In this document: positions 22,136 to 34,895 of the stretch, piece after piece
Position numbering within the stretch: position 1 is the first letter of the stretch
How the letters are laid out: every line of letters begins with the position of its first letter
Origin: Isoetes taiwanensis
Lineage: Eukaryota > Streptophyta > Lycopodiopsida > Isoetales > Isoetaceae
Length of the DNA: 64,000 nt
NCBI GenBank assembly: GCA_021234155.1
Contig: JAJEKV010000109.1
Span: 1,793,066-1,857,065, forward strand
Direction of reading: 5' to 3'
Translations under genes and position numbers: made by a program
Notes under the pieces: model-generated
Database searches by the model: none
Seen by the model: the letters and a program-made list of their open reading frames with translations, nothing else
Told to the model about the DNA's origin: nothing

Positions 22136-24282
22136 GAGTCTTGGGTCTTGAGTCTTGGGTCTTTCTGAAGACAAGAGAACTAAAGACTAGTTGGCATGGT
22201 AGATGCAAATTGGCTAGGGTTCCACTTCTCTCTATCCCTCTCTCAAGCCTTGTCAGGATAGGATAAACCGTAGACTTCGAAGATTGGACCTTGAGCTTGA
22301 ACACCACAAAACTTGTAATAGAGCCCATTGCCTCAAATAGTCCAGGGAACTCCTCGATGACCCAATGAGTAGAGGAACTATGGATCGATACCAATGAACC
22401 GAACTCTAGACACAATTTCTAAGTGCCTGAGGGTGATAACCTCCATAACTCTCCTCATCAAAAGGAACATACCTCCATGCCTTCATAGCATCCCCCCAAC
22501 CGGTGAGCCGCCTTTGTCGATGTTCAGTTGAACTAAATCTTGCTTGTGGTGCTACTCAGCATGGCAATCCAATGAAGATATGGAAGACCACTTGAGTATC
22601 TTGGTATGGTGTTTCCGCCATCGCCATAAGAGGTGGGATGGATTTCCTATAAATATCCGACATGTTTTGGCCAGCTTAGTTTGTGTCCGTAGTTCGTAAC
22701 ATTATATTTGGTACCTTTTGTGGCTCGAAGTTCGAGTCTCCATGAAGACATGTATGACTTGGCACCGTTGGACCATATGGTCTTGGCTTGGTCTTGGATA
22801 CCATAGATGGTGTGATCGATGCTCGAGGACGAGCATAGTTCTAGTAAGAGATTATAACTAATTGATAAGAGGCAGCCGGTAGATCTTGCGGGGGTAGTTA
22901 AGGAATATTACATATCACATGGACCTGTCGAATGAGCTCGGAGAACTAGGAGCAAATGCATGACTATTCCTTTATATCAAGATCATACATCAAGACTCCA
23001 GAACATTAGTCCAGATACCCACAATTGGACTCTTAGGCTAGTAAAGCACCAAATGGGGAAGGTCCATTTATCTTCTAGCATCCATAGCTAGGAGCTTGGT
23101 AGTAGAATACTGGTGAGTGGCTGGAGCTCCACTAGATAAAACTTAATGACTTACACAATGGTTAAGAAAAACAACATAATCTGAACTTGTACTATCCACT
23201 TGAATTAATTACGCTTCTCAAGGCTTCTTCCGCCTACTAAATAGGTAACTCACAAACACATGATTTAGGGTTCATTGTAGACACAAAAAGCCCTCATCTC
23301 TTCAAATAACCTTTTTAAAATATCTATTTAAGTCGCTGAGACATGGCAACCCTACCATAATGATCTAGAAAGCTTGGAATGCATAGGCTGCTAGAGTTGA
23401 GCATGTCATCATGCATGTCATCAACTTACTTGTCCACAACTTATTGTAACGATCTAGAAAGTTGGAATGCATAGGCTGCTAGAGTTGATCATGTGTCGTC
23501 AAGTATGCATAAAGTATGCATAAGCCACCCCTTCCAATGTCCTAAAATTAGAGAACATTTTCACAAATAACAACAAATATTAACTAGGGGGGTAATTAGC
23601 TTCGTGAAAAATAATTTTTTATTTTTGTATATCACACATACTTTTTTTATACAAGATGACTTTTGAACATGGACCTGATGATATAGATATCTAGACCATT
23701 CAGTTTGAAAATATTCTCATGTCAACAAATGAGATGATTCTAGGATGGATATTCCATCAAGTCTATTGTCTCAGCCATCCTCCAAACAAGGGATATCGAG
23801 CTTATGAACATAACAGTGTCAAGTGAAATTATGTGTAGCAAAATTGGCATAGATATCTTTGGGTGACTAAACACCATACCACTGAAGCTTCACGGAGAAT
23901 ATACAAAGATCGTGAAGAGGGCTAATAGTTATTCTTATAATTTAACAAAAGTAACGATGCCATGTTATTCTATTGATAAGGCCTCTTCCAAATAAACTTC
24001 CAAACCAAGGTAGCAGCAATATAGACCATGTACCTAACATAATCTCCTATTCTGGTTGTGAATGGAGGGACAAAATAGGAGGCACTTTCATTTTTTTTCT
24101 GTGGCTACTCCAACTGCAACATTGCTTACCTGCAAAAGCCAATGAAATGCAATTTGTACAAATGGAGCAAAATAAGACAAATTTTGTTACACAAAGAAAG
24201 TCTAATTCTTGGCCAGCAAAGCTGTAACAATACTACTCCACAGACCACAAGGCCCTGGTACCATAATAATCCATCTTATAGG
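22136..24282. other. Intergenic; one 89-bp tandem duplication
   Basis: GATCTAGAAAG-TTGGAATGCATAGGCTGCTA begins at 23362 and again at 23451. A phrase GATCGATGCTCGAGGACGAGCA near 22815 resembles the 3' end of a plant retroelement pol region but stands alone. No gene is supported. Confidence 0.4.
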
Positions 24283-24549
24283 GGGCTGGTAGGATTGCAA
24301 GATCTGCTTTTGAATCTAAGCATGTTCAACACCATGCTGAAGTATGCAATGAATTAAGAGGATTTGCTGCACTGGCTGTTGCAAATGGATCCCTTGAATT
24401 GGAACTCAACTCTAATGCAACTCCCATAGCACAAACTACAATACTTGCAAAAATGTTCACACAGCAAGGTGATGAACCTTTAGGAGCTCTTAATGTAAGA
24501 TCTGTCCAGAAGCACAGGGCTATGTTTGGGACTATGCCATGCTTATATT
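24283..24549 (+). pseudogene. Unidentified protein-like open frame without a start
   Basis: A stop-free plus frame of about 89 codons reads GAGRIARSAFESKHVQHHAE..., then GFAALAVANGSLELELNSNA..., then FTQQGDEPLGALNVRSVQKH, and stops at a TAA near 24549. Codon use and residue mix look coding, unlike the surroundings. It lacks an ATG at its beginning, so it would be an internal exon or a fragment. DNA just downstream (24560-24760) also reads as protein-like (RDSFLGDVLQKSRIGWLQEH) in a shifted frame, as in a decayed gene. I do not recognise the family. Confidence 0.35.
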
Positions 24550-25618
24550 AAGGTGCCTGGGTATCCTGAAAGAGAACCTAATCAGAGATTCCTTCCTTGG
24601 AGATGTGCTCCAAAAAAGTAGGATTGGTTGGCTGCAAGAGCATAAGATTGAAAAAGCCAATTTGCACTTAAATCAGTCATCTCAGACAAGGTCAAACAGA
24701 AAATGAAAGAAGTGCATAATGCAGCAACGTTTTTACACCAAGAGGCTTCTAAAGATTCTGACAAATCTGATCTAGGTGGCGGGGACTGCAGAAAGTGATA
24801 AAGAAGACCACTGGATCAGGGCATATACTGATAAGTAAAAGAAGTAAAAACTCCACAATTTCTTTTAGAGGTTCAACCTAAAACAGATAACCATGCTTGG
24901 TATTTGATTCAGGTGTGATACTCAGGAGAATAGAAACAGAAACACAATAATGTAAACTGACGATCTGTTTCCAATTTCGATGTTATATTTGCCAATGGAC
25001 GCATGTTAATCTCTACATCATGGATAGCAATTAACCTGCCAGCTCTTACTAGGTCGATGAATTTCATGTATCTGCCACATTTTGGCGTAATAGACGTTAT
25101 TCATCTCGATTCTGCTTGTATAATCAATTCTAGAGCAGTACAGAAGCCTTAGTAGGTAGCCAAAAATATGAACCCTTACAAATCACGGTATAGAGATGTG
25201 TTTGAGCCACACTCCCACTGAGGAGTTTTCCAAGTTCGATGGCACCGACAAATATTTTCATAAGATATGCTTTAATCTTTCAAGAATTGTCTGACCTTCA
25301 CTGGACCTTCCCAAGTGTATGCTTGAATTTTTTCAGGTTAAGGGTAAGATATTCCCACGCTGAAATACCAACATGATCTACAAGGGCATATAAAAATATA
25401 ATTGCCAAGCTACGAATTAATGCTGACGTGGAATGCTGATATGCAATTTGGCTGACAACCTACACTATTGATGGTGACAAAAGTCAGCCTGGCTTAGCTA
25501 ATGAAAAATAACCGCGTTCATAAACAATTCCATTTTCGTTGTATTTGACCATTCTTCGTCTTCTCTTCACTCTATCTACAATCCTACTTTATTGCCTAGA
25601 ATTCTTGACAAACCTTAC

Positions 25619-27529
25619 CAGCTTTCCACTTTCATCAAGAGTCATCGGGTTTTCAACATACACAGTCTGAGCTTGGGGCCTTCCAGCAGGCTGCAGTACA
25701 AAATCAGATGGTCATTGCACAAGAAGATGCTTGTAATAGCTCAAACTACATTTAACATATACAAACCACAGAGGTTGCAGAAGGCTGAGGAGGAAATGAT
25801 GGCCTTTGCATTGGCACTGGCATTCGGCACCGTTCATCTGTTCAAAACCCATAGCCTGGTTTTATGTAAAAACATTTAAAAAGCATGTGTCCACTTTCCC
25901 CACGATAACACCACATGAGAAAAAGGAAAATGAAGAAGGTACATACAGGAATGGTTGTCACAAAGTGACAAAGGGCACACTTCACAGACTGCGCTCCATA
26001 AGCATACATAAGCATCATGTTGCACCCACCACAATTCACATGTGCCATTTGATTTCCTATTGAAAACATATACACCCTTATCAGTTCTAGGATAATAGTT
26101 AAGAGTTTTTTATTCTTACACTATTGCTCTTTAGGTTATTAATCACTTCAATGTTGTCAGTCAGGCTAAACATGCCCTGACATTTTTTTGCACCTCCTGA
26201 TGTATGATATGCTAGAAGAGGGCATTTATTCGCAGTGATTTTGGCAATGATTTTAAATTTACTAACAAGCTTCTCTATAAATCATTTAACAATAAGTTGG
26301 CATGCTTCTTCTCACTATAATGAATTTCAAGTAGAGCATGCAAGATAGGAAGTTAAGTACAACTAACCTTCCATGGCATAATTTATTGTGTGGCAACAAG
26401 AGCATTGGACACTGCTTGCCTGAACATACATCAATAACGTCCGACAACCTCCACAAAACCAATTGTGCCATCTCAGATCCTGCACACGAACTCATAGCTA
26501 AGTAAAATTTTACACAAGGACAATTCTATTGCACTAAAACCAAGCAATGAAGGGAACGTTGTCTTTTCCCAAATCTGGTTCATCACGTATCATCGTTGCA
26601 TCTCGTTTACTAAAATGGTCAGAACTCCAAAAATCAGGTCCATTCGATTGAAGCATTCCTATTGGTTTTCAGTCTTTCACATAAAAAGAGCTTATATGCC
26701 TATTTTGCTGCTTTCTCCAATATCTTGCTCAAGAAGCAATACTACATGCAAAATGTAGACTGCAAAGGTATCAAGCATGACCACAAACTTTGATGCCTGA
26801 GTGTTACTGTCAAAACCGTGAGATCCACTATATTGTAACGTCACTCAAATGCTAGAAAACCATGTACAAGCCTTTTGCCAAACTCCCAAATATGTTCAGA
26901 TATAACCACTTGTAGATAGTAATTTACAAAAAAATGGACTAAAGAACCATGAGAGATAGATAGTTATATTAAAAACAAATAACATACGATGCTATTACAT
27001 AGAAGCTAAATGAAATTTTATGATAACATGTACAGACCAGGAGGAACAGCAGTCACAGAGCTGCAAAGTGCGCATCTAACATTGGCAGCACCATGAGGAT
27101 AGACAAGCAAAGTCCTGCAACCTATACAAATTATCTGGCTTTGTGGACCTAGCATAAAAGAGAAATCATGGTAGTGAATATCATGTCAATGCAAAATAGA
27201 ATCTAAAACATAGATTAAAAGAGCGCAACAAATTCAAAGCCCATGACAAAACCAAATGCCTAAGTACAATAATGACAATTCAATCAAGAAAAAGCGCAAC
27301 ATGGAGGGTAAGTAAACTTACTTGGCGGTGGGATGGGCACGTGTGGTTGTGGTGCAGGATAGGGTGCTAAAGGGACCGGCATTGGCACCGGAATAACGTT
27401 AGCCCAACTACTGACAACGGTACTGCTATTGCTTGTCTCAGAGACACTAGCAGATCCGAATCTTGACGCTTGGGGCTCACTATTTCCTGTTTCTGGTCGA
27501 TAATTTGGCCCAAAACTACTGGCTAGCAT
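25619..27529 (-). CDS. LSD1-like: LSD1/LOL-type zinc-finger protein gene (three LSD1 fingers), frame possibly broken
   Basis: LSD1/LOL proteins are plant nuclear/cytosolic regulators of cell death and stress responses with three CxxC...CxxC fingers. Exons: 27529-27322 (start ATG, in-frame TGA just upstream; Pro-rich N-terminus), 27148-27038 (finger 1, [14 protein letters not shown]...CALC), 26479-26368 (finger 2, [10 protein letters not shown]...CSCCHT), 26056-25947 (finger 3, [14 protein letters not shown]...CALC), 25837-25770 (Pro-rich), 25690-25619 ([15 protein letters not shown], the family's conserved C-terminal block). Splice sites are good (GTAAGT, GTTAGT, GTATGT, GTAAGG donors). Exon 3 has one extra base in a run of four A (26455-26458, + strand) that breaks the frame inside finger 2, and the exon 4-5 join is off by one. 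Finger 2 also lacks the usual Gly (YVQASSVQC). A last short exon expected after GKL was not found. It is either a recent pseudogene or has base errors. Confidence 0.88.
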
Positions 27530-30069
27530 CTCTCAGCACCTCAATCCTCAGGTTCAAGGCTCACAATGCTTGCATAGAAGCAGACGTCTACAGTCTCAGG
27601 ATCCAAGCCACGAATTTTCAAGCTGAAAATTTTGTTAATTTCCCTGCCACCAAGTGCCCAACAAAAGGAACGGTTGAATCCCGATTTAACTGGAAATTGA
27701 GCAGTTCCTTGCAGATAAGAAGCTAAGGAACTGTAAATAGAAGCCCCAGATAGTGAAAAGCGGCGCCAGAGTTATGGCGCCGGGGGGTAAGATTAGAGCT
27801 CCGTTGTGAAGAACAAGTCTGGTCCCAGAATAAGAACAGTAGCCGTTTATACGAGGTCGGTACTAGGGACTGGTCACAATAAAAAGTGAAAGCTCTTGTT
27901 GACGTGGTGCATACGTGGAATGATACATTTATCTAAAGGGAAACTGCGTAGGCCTAGCCTTGCACCATTTGGTTTTCGTGTTTGGTTTATTTGCCTGAAG
28001 GGTTTGAAATTTTCTAATGCAAACATGTCTCTCACTTTTCTTTGTGGGTTGCCCTAAAGGGAAGGCCTCTCTTCTACGGGTGGGTGAGCATATTCCCGGA
28101 TATGCCCGGATATATACCCGATATTCCATACAACCGCCTAAACCGCAACAAAACAGTAATTTGTTGATGGATGTGTGGACAATCGGTGATCGGCAAGAAC
28201 GATAGCTTCTTATGTGGATTATCTTGCTATTTGCTTTTGTTTTGCCTAGTGGCAGCCCTCTCTTTGTGGCGGCTCCTACTTCCCACATGCCTTGAGCGAC
28301 TTCTATCACACCCACTCGGATGTGGTTAGGCTCGACCCCTTTGTCGATCTATATGGTGACATCTGGCCCGGCCGGCAATGGGGTAGTGTCATACTCCTGA
28401 GTCTTTAATGCACGCACAAGCGGAACAGCCTTTGTGAGATTTGACCCTTGATTGACGATGTGTTGTAGCTGCATCCTTGAAGGAGCTTGGCCACGGCATC
28501 GATGACAATCAAGTCATGCGCTATAGTAGGCGATTGTTGTTGCTCTGCACTATCTTTTGACCTTGTATTTTCTTCTTTGTTCAAGCGGTTGTATACTGAG
28601 CTCTTTTTGTTTTTCTATAGACCTTCGCCCTTTTTGGGGTCTCTATTTAAGCTTATTATGTGTTCTATTTGAAATTTCTTTGGTTACGGTTGTGTTCTAT
28701 TCCAACATGAAGATGCGATGTCTCCTTTATAAGGAGTGGTTGTATGAATCGATTAACTTTACGATTCCCCAGAAATCAGGTGGGTGAATTTGAAGACAGT
28801 GCATTTCAAGGGGTTCGGAGGATCTATATCCAGTTGCCTTCTCTAATAAGGTATGCCCAACTCATTATCTTTATGACAAGCAAAAGCAGGAGGTTTTGGA
28901 TGGCTAGCTCTTCACTTTGGATAGTACTAGATTATTCATTTTTACTCAGGCTCTGTTCCTGGCTGCTATTCCCTAGTCTGGCGCGTGCTTGGTGCATTCT
29001 TTATGTTTCTTTGTTATGGAAAAATTCATTCGTTGGATATTCACATCTGAAATTTTTTGTCTCTTTATGAAGATCAGATGCTGCTTCATTCCTTTTCTAA
29101 TGTGGCTTACTGAGATGATCCATGTAAGCCGCCTTCACTACAATTTCTTGAATAATGGTATTGGGTCTTTGAATTTGTCATAGGCAGTATACTTGCTGCT
29201 TTCATTGGGGACTATCTACTACTGAACATGCATTTCAATTATTTCTCTCAAAAGCTTTCTTCTCAACTTATCCATTTTGCTTTAGGTTCGAATCTTTGAA
29301 AGCTCCAGAGGCATTCTCTTTGTATTTGGATTTGTTTTGGCTTTAGGTCGTAATTCTTCTGTTTTAGCTTTTGAATAGTGATTTCGAAGTTATGTAGAGT
29401 AAGGTTAGCTTTTGAATAGTGCTTTTGTAGTTATGTAGAGTAAGGTTGCATGTGTGCCAGACAGGTTCTCACTATTAGAAAGCATGATATATGCATGATC
29501 TTTTGCCGCGCACTTTCGCACCATTGCACTTGATCTACCATCTGCAATGAAGTTTACAGTAATAGTTTTGATTATCAAATATTAGCTTTCGATTTTCAAG
29601 ATTTTGGACCTGAACTCAAAAACAACATGTTGCTCTCCAAGGAACCGGCCCTTTGAAATTTGCCAAGGGTTTTTCAAGTTTTTTTGTACTCTGACACTAG
29701 AATTCACACTTCATGTTCTTGGGGCAATGATAAGCAAAACAATTGCATCAAAATATTCTTCAAGTATTAGCTGGATCACTGCTTACATAATTTCTAGTTT
29801 TATCATTATATGAGTTCTGTGATATATGCACATGCATAAAACATTAGCGTGATGTTTTGTGATCTTGCAGGAGATAATCAAGTTGTATTCGTTATAATCA
29901 AAGAAGGCATAGTTGGCTGGTCATTTGATTGCTCTTGCTTATTATTTTATTTTGCGAAGGATACGTCAATAAGGGTTTAGGGCAATAGTTATGCGTTTCA
30001 TATTGAGTCAAAGGGTTGTTTGTATTCTGTTCAATAAAATGTCCAGGTTGCCTTTAAGTTATTCTCTCC
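27530..30069. other. LSD1-like 5' flank and intergenic DNA
   Basis: The LSD1-like promoter/leader should lie just above 27529 on the minus strand; no core element is certain. GGCGCC occurs twice around AGAGTTAT near 27762-27781. A 41-bp tandem duplication starting GCTTTTGAATAGTG lies at 29367 and 29408. Frames such as 28744-29070 (+) and 28315-27929 (-) have no domains. Confidence 0.4.
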
Positions 30070-31440
30070 TTATTTATTGACAGCAGACATGCAACGACAT
30101 CTCGATGCCCTGGACACATTTTGTCAAGCGGCCGATATCGCGTCAACTTGGCCAAGACTAAGGTGGTTTTCATATCATCTTCCACGACGGTAGGGGATCC
30201 CCTCCTTCCGATTCTGAGGGGCGTAATGTGGAAGTAGCATCCACATACAAATATTTGGAAGTGGAGTTTCCGTCTACTATGCACCGGGACACATCCATAC
30301 TGATACGAAGTTACGGCGGCTGGAAAGCACTATATGCAATGCAAAACAATAGTCATAGAGCGAGTTGTATGATTGGACCCATCGGTCACACACTCTCAAA
30401 GTCTTAGTGGAGCCCGTCCTTTTATCACGGGGGTTGAAGTATGGGGCCCAGTGGTATCCCTCGCTACTTGGAATGACTTGGAGCAGGTCAGAAAGCCTTC
30501 TTGGTACGAGCACTAGGGGTGAAGTCCACAGTCCCATATCAAATTCTACTGCAGAAAACTTGATTCTTGCCTCTTGAGGGCCCCTTGATCGCCACATTGT
30601 CTATTTTCGAAGGTGGTCAACATGGACGATGCTCGTCTCCCAAAACTAGCTTATATCATGGCAATGGGGCCACAACGCCTCAAGGCCTCTTTGAGGGAAA
30701 AGAGAGCTCAATGGATGGCTAGATGGAATGTGCGAGAGCACGGTGTGCATACATGTGCAAACAGGCGGATCGCCATAGCTTGAGGCAATATCTTGACGCT
30801 TGCTTCATCGCCAAGCTTTGGGATGCCAGCCCCCTTGAACAGTCAAGACTAAAGACACTACCCGGCCACATAAATCCCACATTGGAGCGAGGCCCACAAT
30901 GCTACCGTGCACCCACTTGCCCATGAAAAGACGGAGACTCATTGCCTCCATTACGCACGAGGGCACATCATCTTGAATTGAGACGGTGGCGGATGGATTG
31001 GTGAGCCACGTCGGGGCGAGGGCTCATCAATCTTGCCAAATGGGAGTCATTGAGGATGAATCTCATACCCTTCAAAGTTGCCCAGCATATGATCAAATCC
31101 GGACGCGCTATGCTGAGTTGGTCAGGCCTGGCTAGCCGCTACATGTGACATTGAGCACGGCATCCGTACGGATGCTAGGATCATACCTTCAGGAGGTCAT
31201 GGACATGCAAGATCAGCTATGTCCCTGTACATACACATTTATTTCATGATGATGTATACTTGTACAGTTTGACAAATTCTTATTACGCCCGCGGTTTTTC
31301 CTCGAAAACCCTTCCGGTAGGGGTTTTAACCCGACAAGAATAAGTTTGCTGCGCTCCTTCTGGGTCCCATAGGCCGATTGGTCTCAGTGGACGATAAAAA
31401 AACTATTCTATTCTATTCTATTCTATTCTATTCTATTCTC
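30070..31440 (+). mobile_element. LINE 3' fragment (post-RT region, 3' UTR and TTCTA tail)
   Basis: The fragment starts just after where the RT catalytic box would be: a frame reading MQRHLDALDTFCQ and then, shifted, NLAKTKVV, typical of the connection after the YADD motif in LINE reverse transcriptases. It continues with TYKYLEVEF, VEPVLLSRGLKYG and AYIMAMGPQRLKASL in different frames. The last resembles FALLLAQGPQ-type residues at the same place in the LINE at 39.7-42.5 kb. The 3' end reads CATAGGCCGATTGGTCTC-AGTGGACGATAAAAAAAC and then seven TTCTA units (31405-31439). It is 5'-truncated and full of frameshifts and stops. Confidence 0.8.
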
Positions 31441-32811
31441 CCCTTGCAGGATGCTGGTTGAACCTACCTCTATTATTCATTGCAAAGTCAAATCTTCTCT
31501 ATCCTATTTTTGAAAATCGCTTTCTTCATTTATGAAGATGAGCTTATTTGCATAGCCCCATGGTTTTGGCGATCGAACTGCATCAATCGGCTCAATGTCA
31601 CAAAGGCTTCTTCAATAGCGGCTCAATGTCACAAAGGCTTATTCAATAGTTTCGTTTTATGCAAACCTATTAGGATCACGAAGCATTTGGATAATAGGCC
31701 TTTCTTTTCTTGGTAATATTTTTTTCATGTAGACCCTTTGCAATATTATCTTCTCTTGAAGTGGTTGCGGGTTGTTGCAAATGAATTTAATGTTTGTCTC
31801 ATTCTAGGGCTTTTTTGGTTGTATTGAAGGGTATTATATGTTGTCAAAGCTAGAAGCACTATCCTTTCAAAGTATGCATATCAGACTAATGTATGATGAT
31901 GCGCTGCAAGAACACATAATTATGAATTTGATCTTGCATGTTCACTATTGGACATTTGTCTCTTTTAACTTAATCTTACATGGTATTATCTGTTGTATCA
32001 TTATCTCTTTAATTTAGAGAGATTGTACGATTAATAATACATTGTACCAGGGCTTGGGTTCCCTTCCCCTTTTTTTTTTTTTAAGTCAACTTCCACTAGA
32101 AAATGGTCATTCACGATTTGGAGAGTGCCACATTATTAAAGTGGATAAAGGGGTTTAATTGCAAGTGTGTTCATGCAATGTTTTTGGTATATCCTAATCT
32201 AAGTCATTTATCATTTTTCTATAGGCTTGGGAAGCTTTAAGTGCCTTCATCTGTAGAGGCCATGTGAAGTGTCATTTTTCAACTAAACTTTTCTAATAGC
32301 AAAAACATTAGCATAATGAGTTGTATACATATGTTGGTCTTTACTTGGGTTAGATTGTTTTTTTTTAATAACTCCTAATGGATGTCTTAATCATTTATTG
32401 ATTGATCCGGGCTTTTGGCAAAGATGAGTTGCTTCCATACATTGAACCCAACATGTTGGTTAGAACGTTCTCGAATTTACCACCCAATGACTTTCGATTT
32501 TCTGCTAAACTTGAGAAATATTGTTTTTGGGATTGAGGAGGCAATGATGTCGGTAATATGATATTCTCAAGTAAGCTCACAAAGCCAATACAATGCAAGC
32601 CATTGAATGATACGTAAGAGATGTAGCTCGGATTAACAAAGCACCATGACACACAACAATTATTGTACAAGGTTTGATTTGAACTTTAAGGTTCTGAGTT
32701 TTTATTAAGTTCATTATTCATTATGGGGCATCCAAGCAATTACAGTTTCTTATTCACACGCTCTACTACCAACATTGAAGTTGCACAAAATATGCGAAAT
32801 TTGAACTTAAA
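31441..32811. other. Intergenic, no gene recognised
   Basis: A poly-T run lies near 32067-32083. A minus frame 32670-32395 encodes a 91-residue peptide containing ENIILPTSLPPQSQKQYFSS, which looks more protein-like than its surroundings, but I do not recognise it and see no clear splice sites. Confidence 0.4.
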
Positions 32812-33450
32812 AATAGAATAGAATAGTTTTTTTAACGTCCACGGAGACCAATAGGTGAGCAAGGGCAAATACATTCATGCTTTCTTGCTCATAAATTTTC
32901 GACAATAACCATGTATTATGGCTAAACCTTGTATTATGGCTTCTCACCATTGGATAAGAGCACATCCGCAAGATATTCCTCTCCATAAATCCACAACATC
33001 CAAACCGAAGTCTTACCAGGTCAAATTGGCCCTTGTTGACCCGACTTTCAAGGGGCGTTATTAAGGCACATACCATTGCATAAAACAGTATTTTCACTTT
33101 AATATAGTATAGTATGAAAAGAAGATGACAGGCTACTGCATGCCAACACTCCATGACCCAAAAACATGAAGAACACCACAGAATCACATGAGCCTGGGGA
33201 ATCGAACCCCAGATGAATCCACAACTCATCGCTTATTTGGACAACGCGTTCGGATCATGCATAGGGGCCATTAAACACATGCCATTGGCTGCCATTCCAA
33301 GCTTCAGCTGTCAATGGCATGCATTTGATGATCCTATGCGTGGTTTCCTTGACTGCCTCGAAGCCAACAAACACAATTTGTTAGTGAGCTTGGGGAATTG
33401 AACCCCAACGCAATGCCAACGCTCATTCGAGCATAGGAAGATCCCAGTAG
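32812..33450 (-). mobile_element. SINE-like composite: two tRNA-like heads plus LINE tail
   Basis: Read on the minus strand, two copies of a tRNA T-arm/B-box-like unit, GTTGGGGTTCAATTCCCCAA (about 33385-33410) and CTGGGGTTCGATTCCCCAGG (about 33187-33212), lie ~195 bp apart with similar flanks (ATGAGCGTTGG / GATGAGTTGTGG before, GCTCA after). The element ends in ATTGGTCTCCGTGGACGTTAAAAAAAC followed by TTCTA units, the 3' end found on the LINE copies at 31.4 and 42.5 kb. A SINE that borrowed its tail from this LINE fits. Alternatively, the tail belongs to a truncated LINE inserted beside unrelated tRNA-like repeats. Confidence 0.5.
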
Positions 33451-34194
33451 AGGGGGTCTCCCTTATGCCTAGGGGCCAAAGGCCACTGAAAGTCTGCAGA
33501 TTCAACAAAGCATGAACAACAGACAACATCAAGAATGTCACATATTCATAGGCTTACAAAATGTACAAACAAGAACATTGCAAACAGGATGAACAACAAC
33601 AAGGCCTAATTCAAGGTTTCATGCTTCCTGGGCTTATCGATGTTTTGGCTTTTGCAAAGGTTTCAAGCTTGCTAAGAGCTTGAAGCTAAGATTCTGTGAG
33701 CTTTAATCTATAAAATAAAGAATTTGAGCTTTTGTTTTTGAAAAACATGGCGGGTTTAAGCCGATGAAAACTCACTAGGATTGAAGAATCTGAAGCAGTT
33801 GACAGGCTGAAGGGCGGGCAGCGCTCAAGGTAACCTAAGTTTAAGATTATGCATCCTTAACCCTGACATCCTTGAGGAAATGGCAAACCTTGTATATGGG
33901 CGCTGAGAAATCTGTGAAGAACATTCTCGAGTATGGTCTCTTCGAGCTGTGGCATCTTCAAGCACCAACTATGACATCTTCAAGACCATAAAGGCCTATC
34001 CACTACCTATCCCTATCCACTTCATGGGAACAAACCTCTCATGCTCATGATTCAGCCATCTGGTGCTGCAAATCCGACCAAGGCTTCTACCTGCCGTTGC
34101 TCAGGGCTTCTACCTAACGTTGCTCAGGGCCTTTGCTCAGTTTGAGAAGCTCATGGTCATTTCTATCTGCTATCTGCCATTGTTCAGGGCCGCT
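33451..34194. other. Intergenic, no gene recognised
   Basis: The stretch contains a short duplication GCTTCTACCT(GC/AA)CGTTGCTCAGG at about 34082-34128 next to the LTR element. It ends in the left target-site copy CCGCT. Confidence 0.4.
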
Positions 34195-34895
34195 TGTTAG
34201 CATCTTCTTCGCACCCAAGGAAAACTGAAGAACAAGCGCTAACTACAACAACCCAAGCAAATCTCAAGGTATATGAGATAGGCTAGGCCTCACTCTACTG
34301 GCATCATAAATCACCAACATAATCATTCTTACACAAGTCTTTTGAGATTATAGAAATAGAGATAACAAATAGGAGAATCACATAATCATAATCAAAATAT
34401 CATACTTCAACATAATAATATTCAACTGATCAAGAAACATACTCACACTTCAAGAACTTTGCCCAGATGTCATCTTCCAAATTTGGGCCTCCTTTCTACA
34501 CGAATTTTGGCTATCTTATAGAAAACTCTACTTGATCCTAGCCACTAGATCTAGGCAAATCACAACCTTAGATCCAAATTCTAACTACCATAAGTTCACT
34601 AGATTTTGCCACCTCAACTTCAAATCTAGGTCATCCAAACTTCTTTGCAACTACCATGCTTCCCCAGATTCATGACACATCATCAAATTATCAACCATTG
34701 AAAATATTTCTTAAGGACTTTAATACTCCTTCAAGTCCATAGGTTCCACTTCAGTACATCATAAATGCTTCCTCCACAATATTTGCACATTTTTTACATT
34801 TTCTCCACATTACACCCATATAATTCTTCATTTATGCATACATTTCACCAATTTAGGCACATCATGAAAAAATAGTCAAGAAAAAACACACAACA
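34195..34895. repeat. Left LTR (701 bp)
   Basis: It starts TGTTAGCATCTTCTTCGCAC and ends AAACACACAACA, with canonical TG...CA ends. It differs from the right LTR at only a few positions (for example GGAAAACTGAAG versus GGAAAACCGAAG, and GCGCTAACT versus GCTAACT), which points to a recent insertion. Confidence 0.95.
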
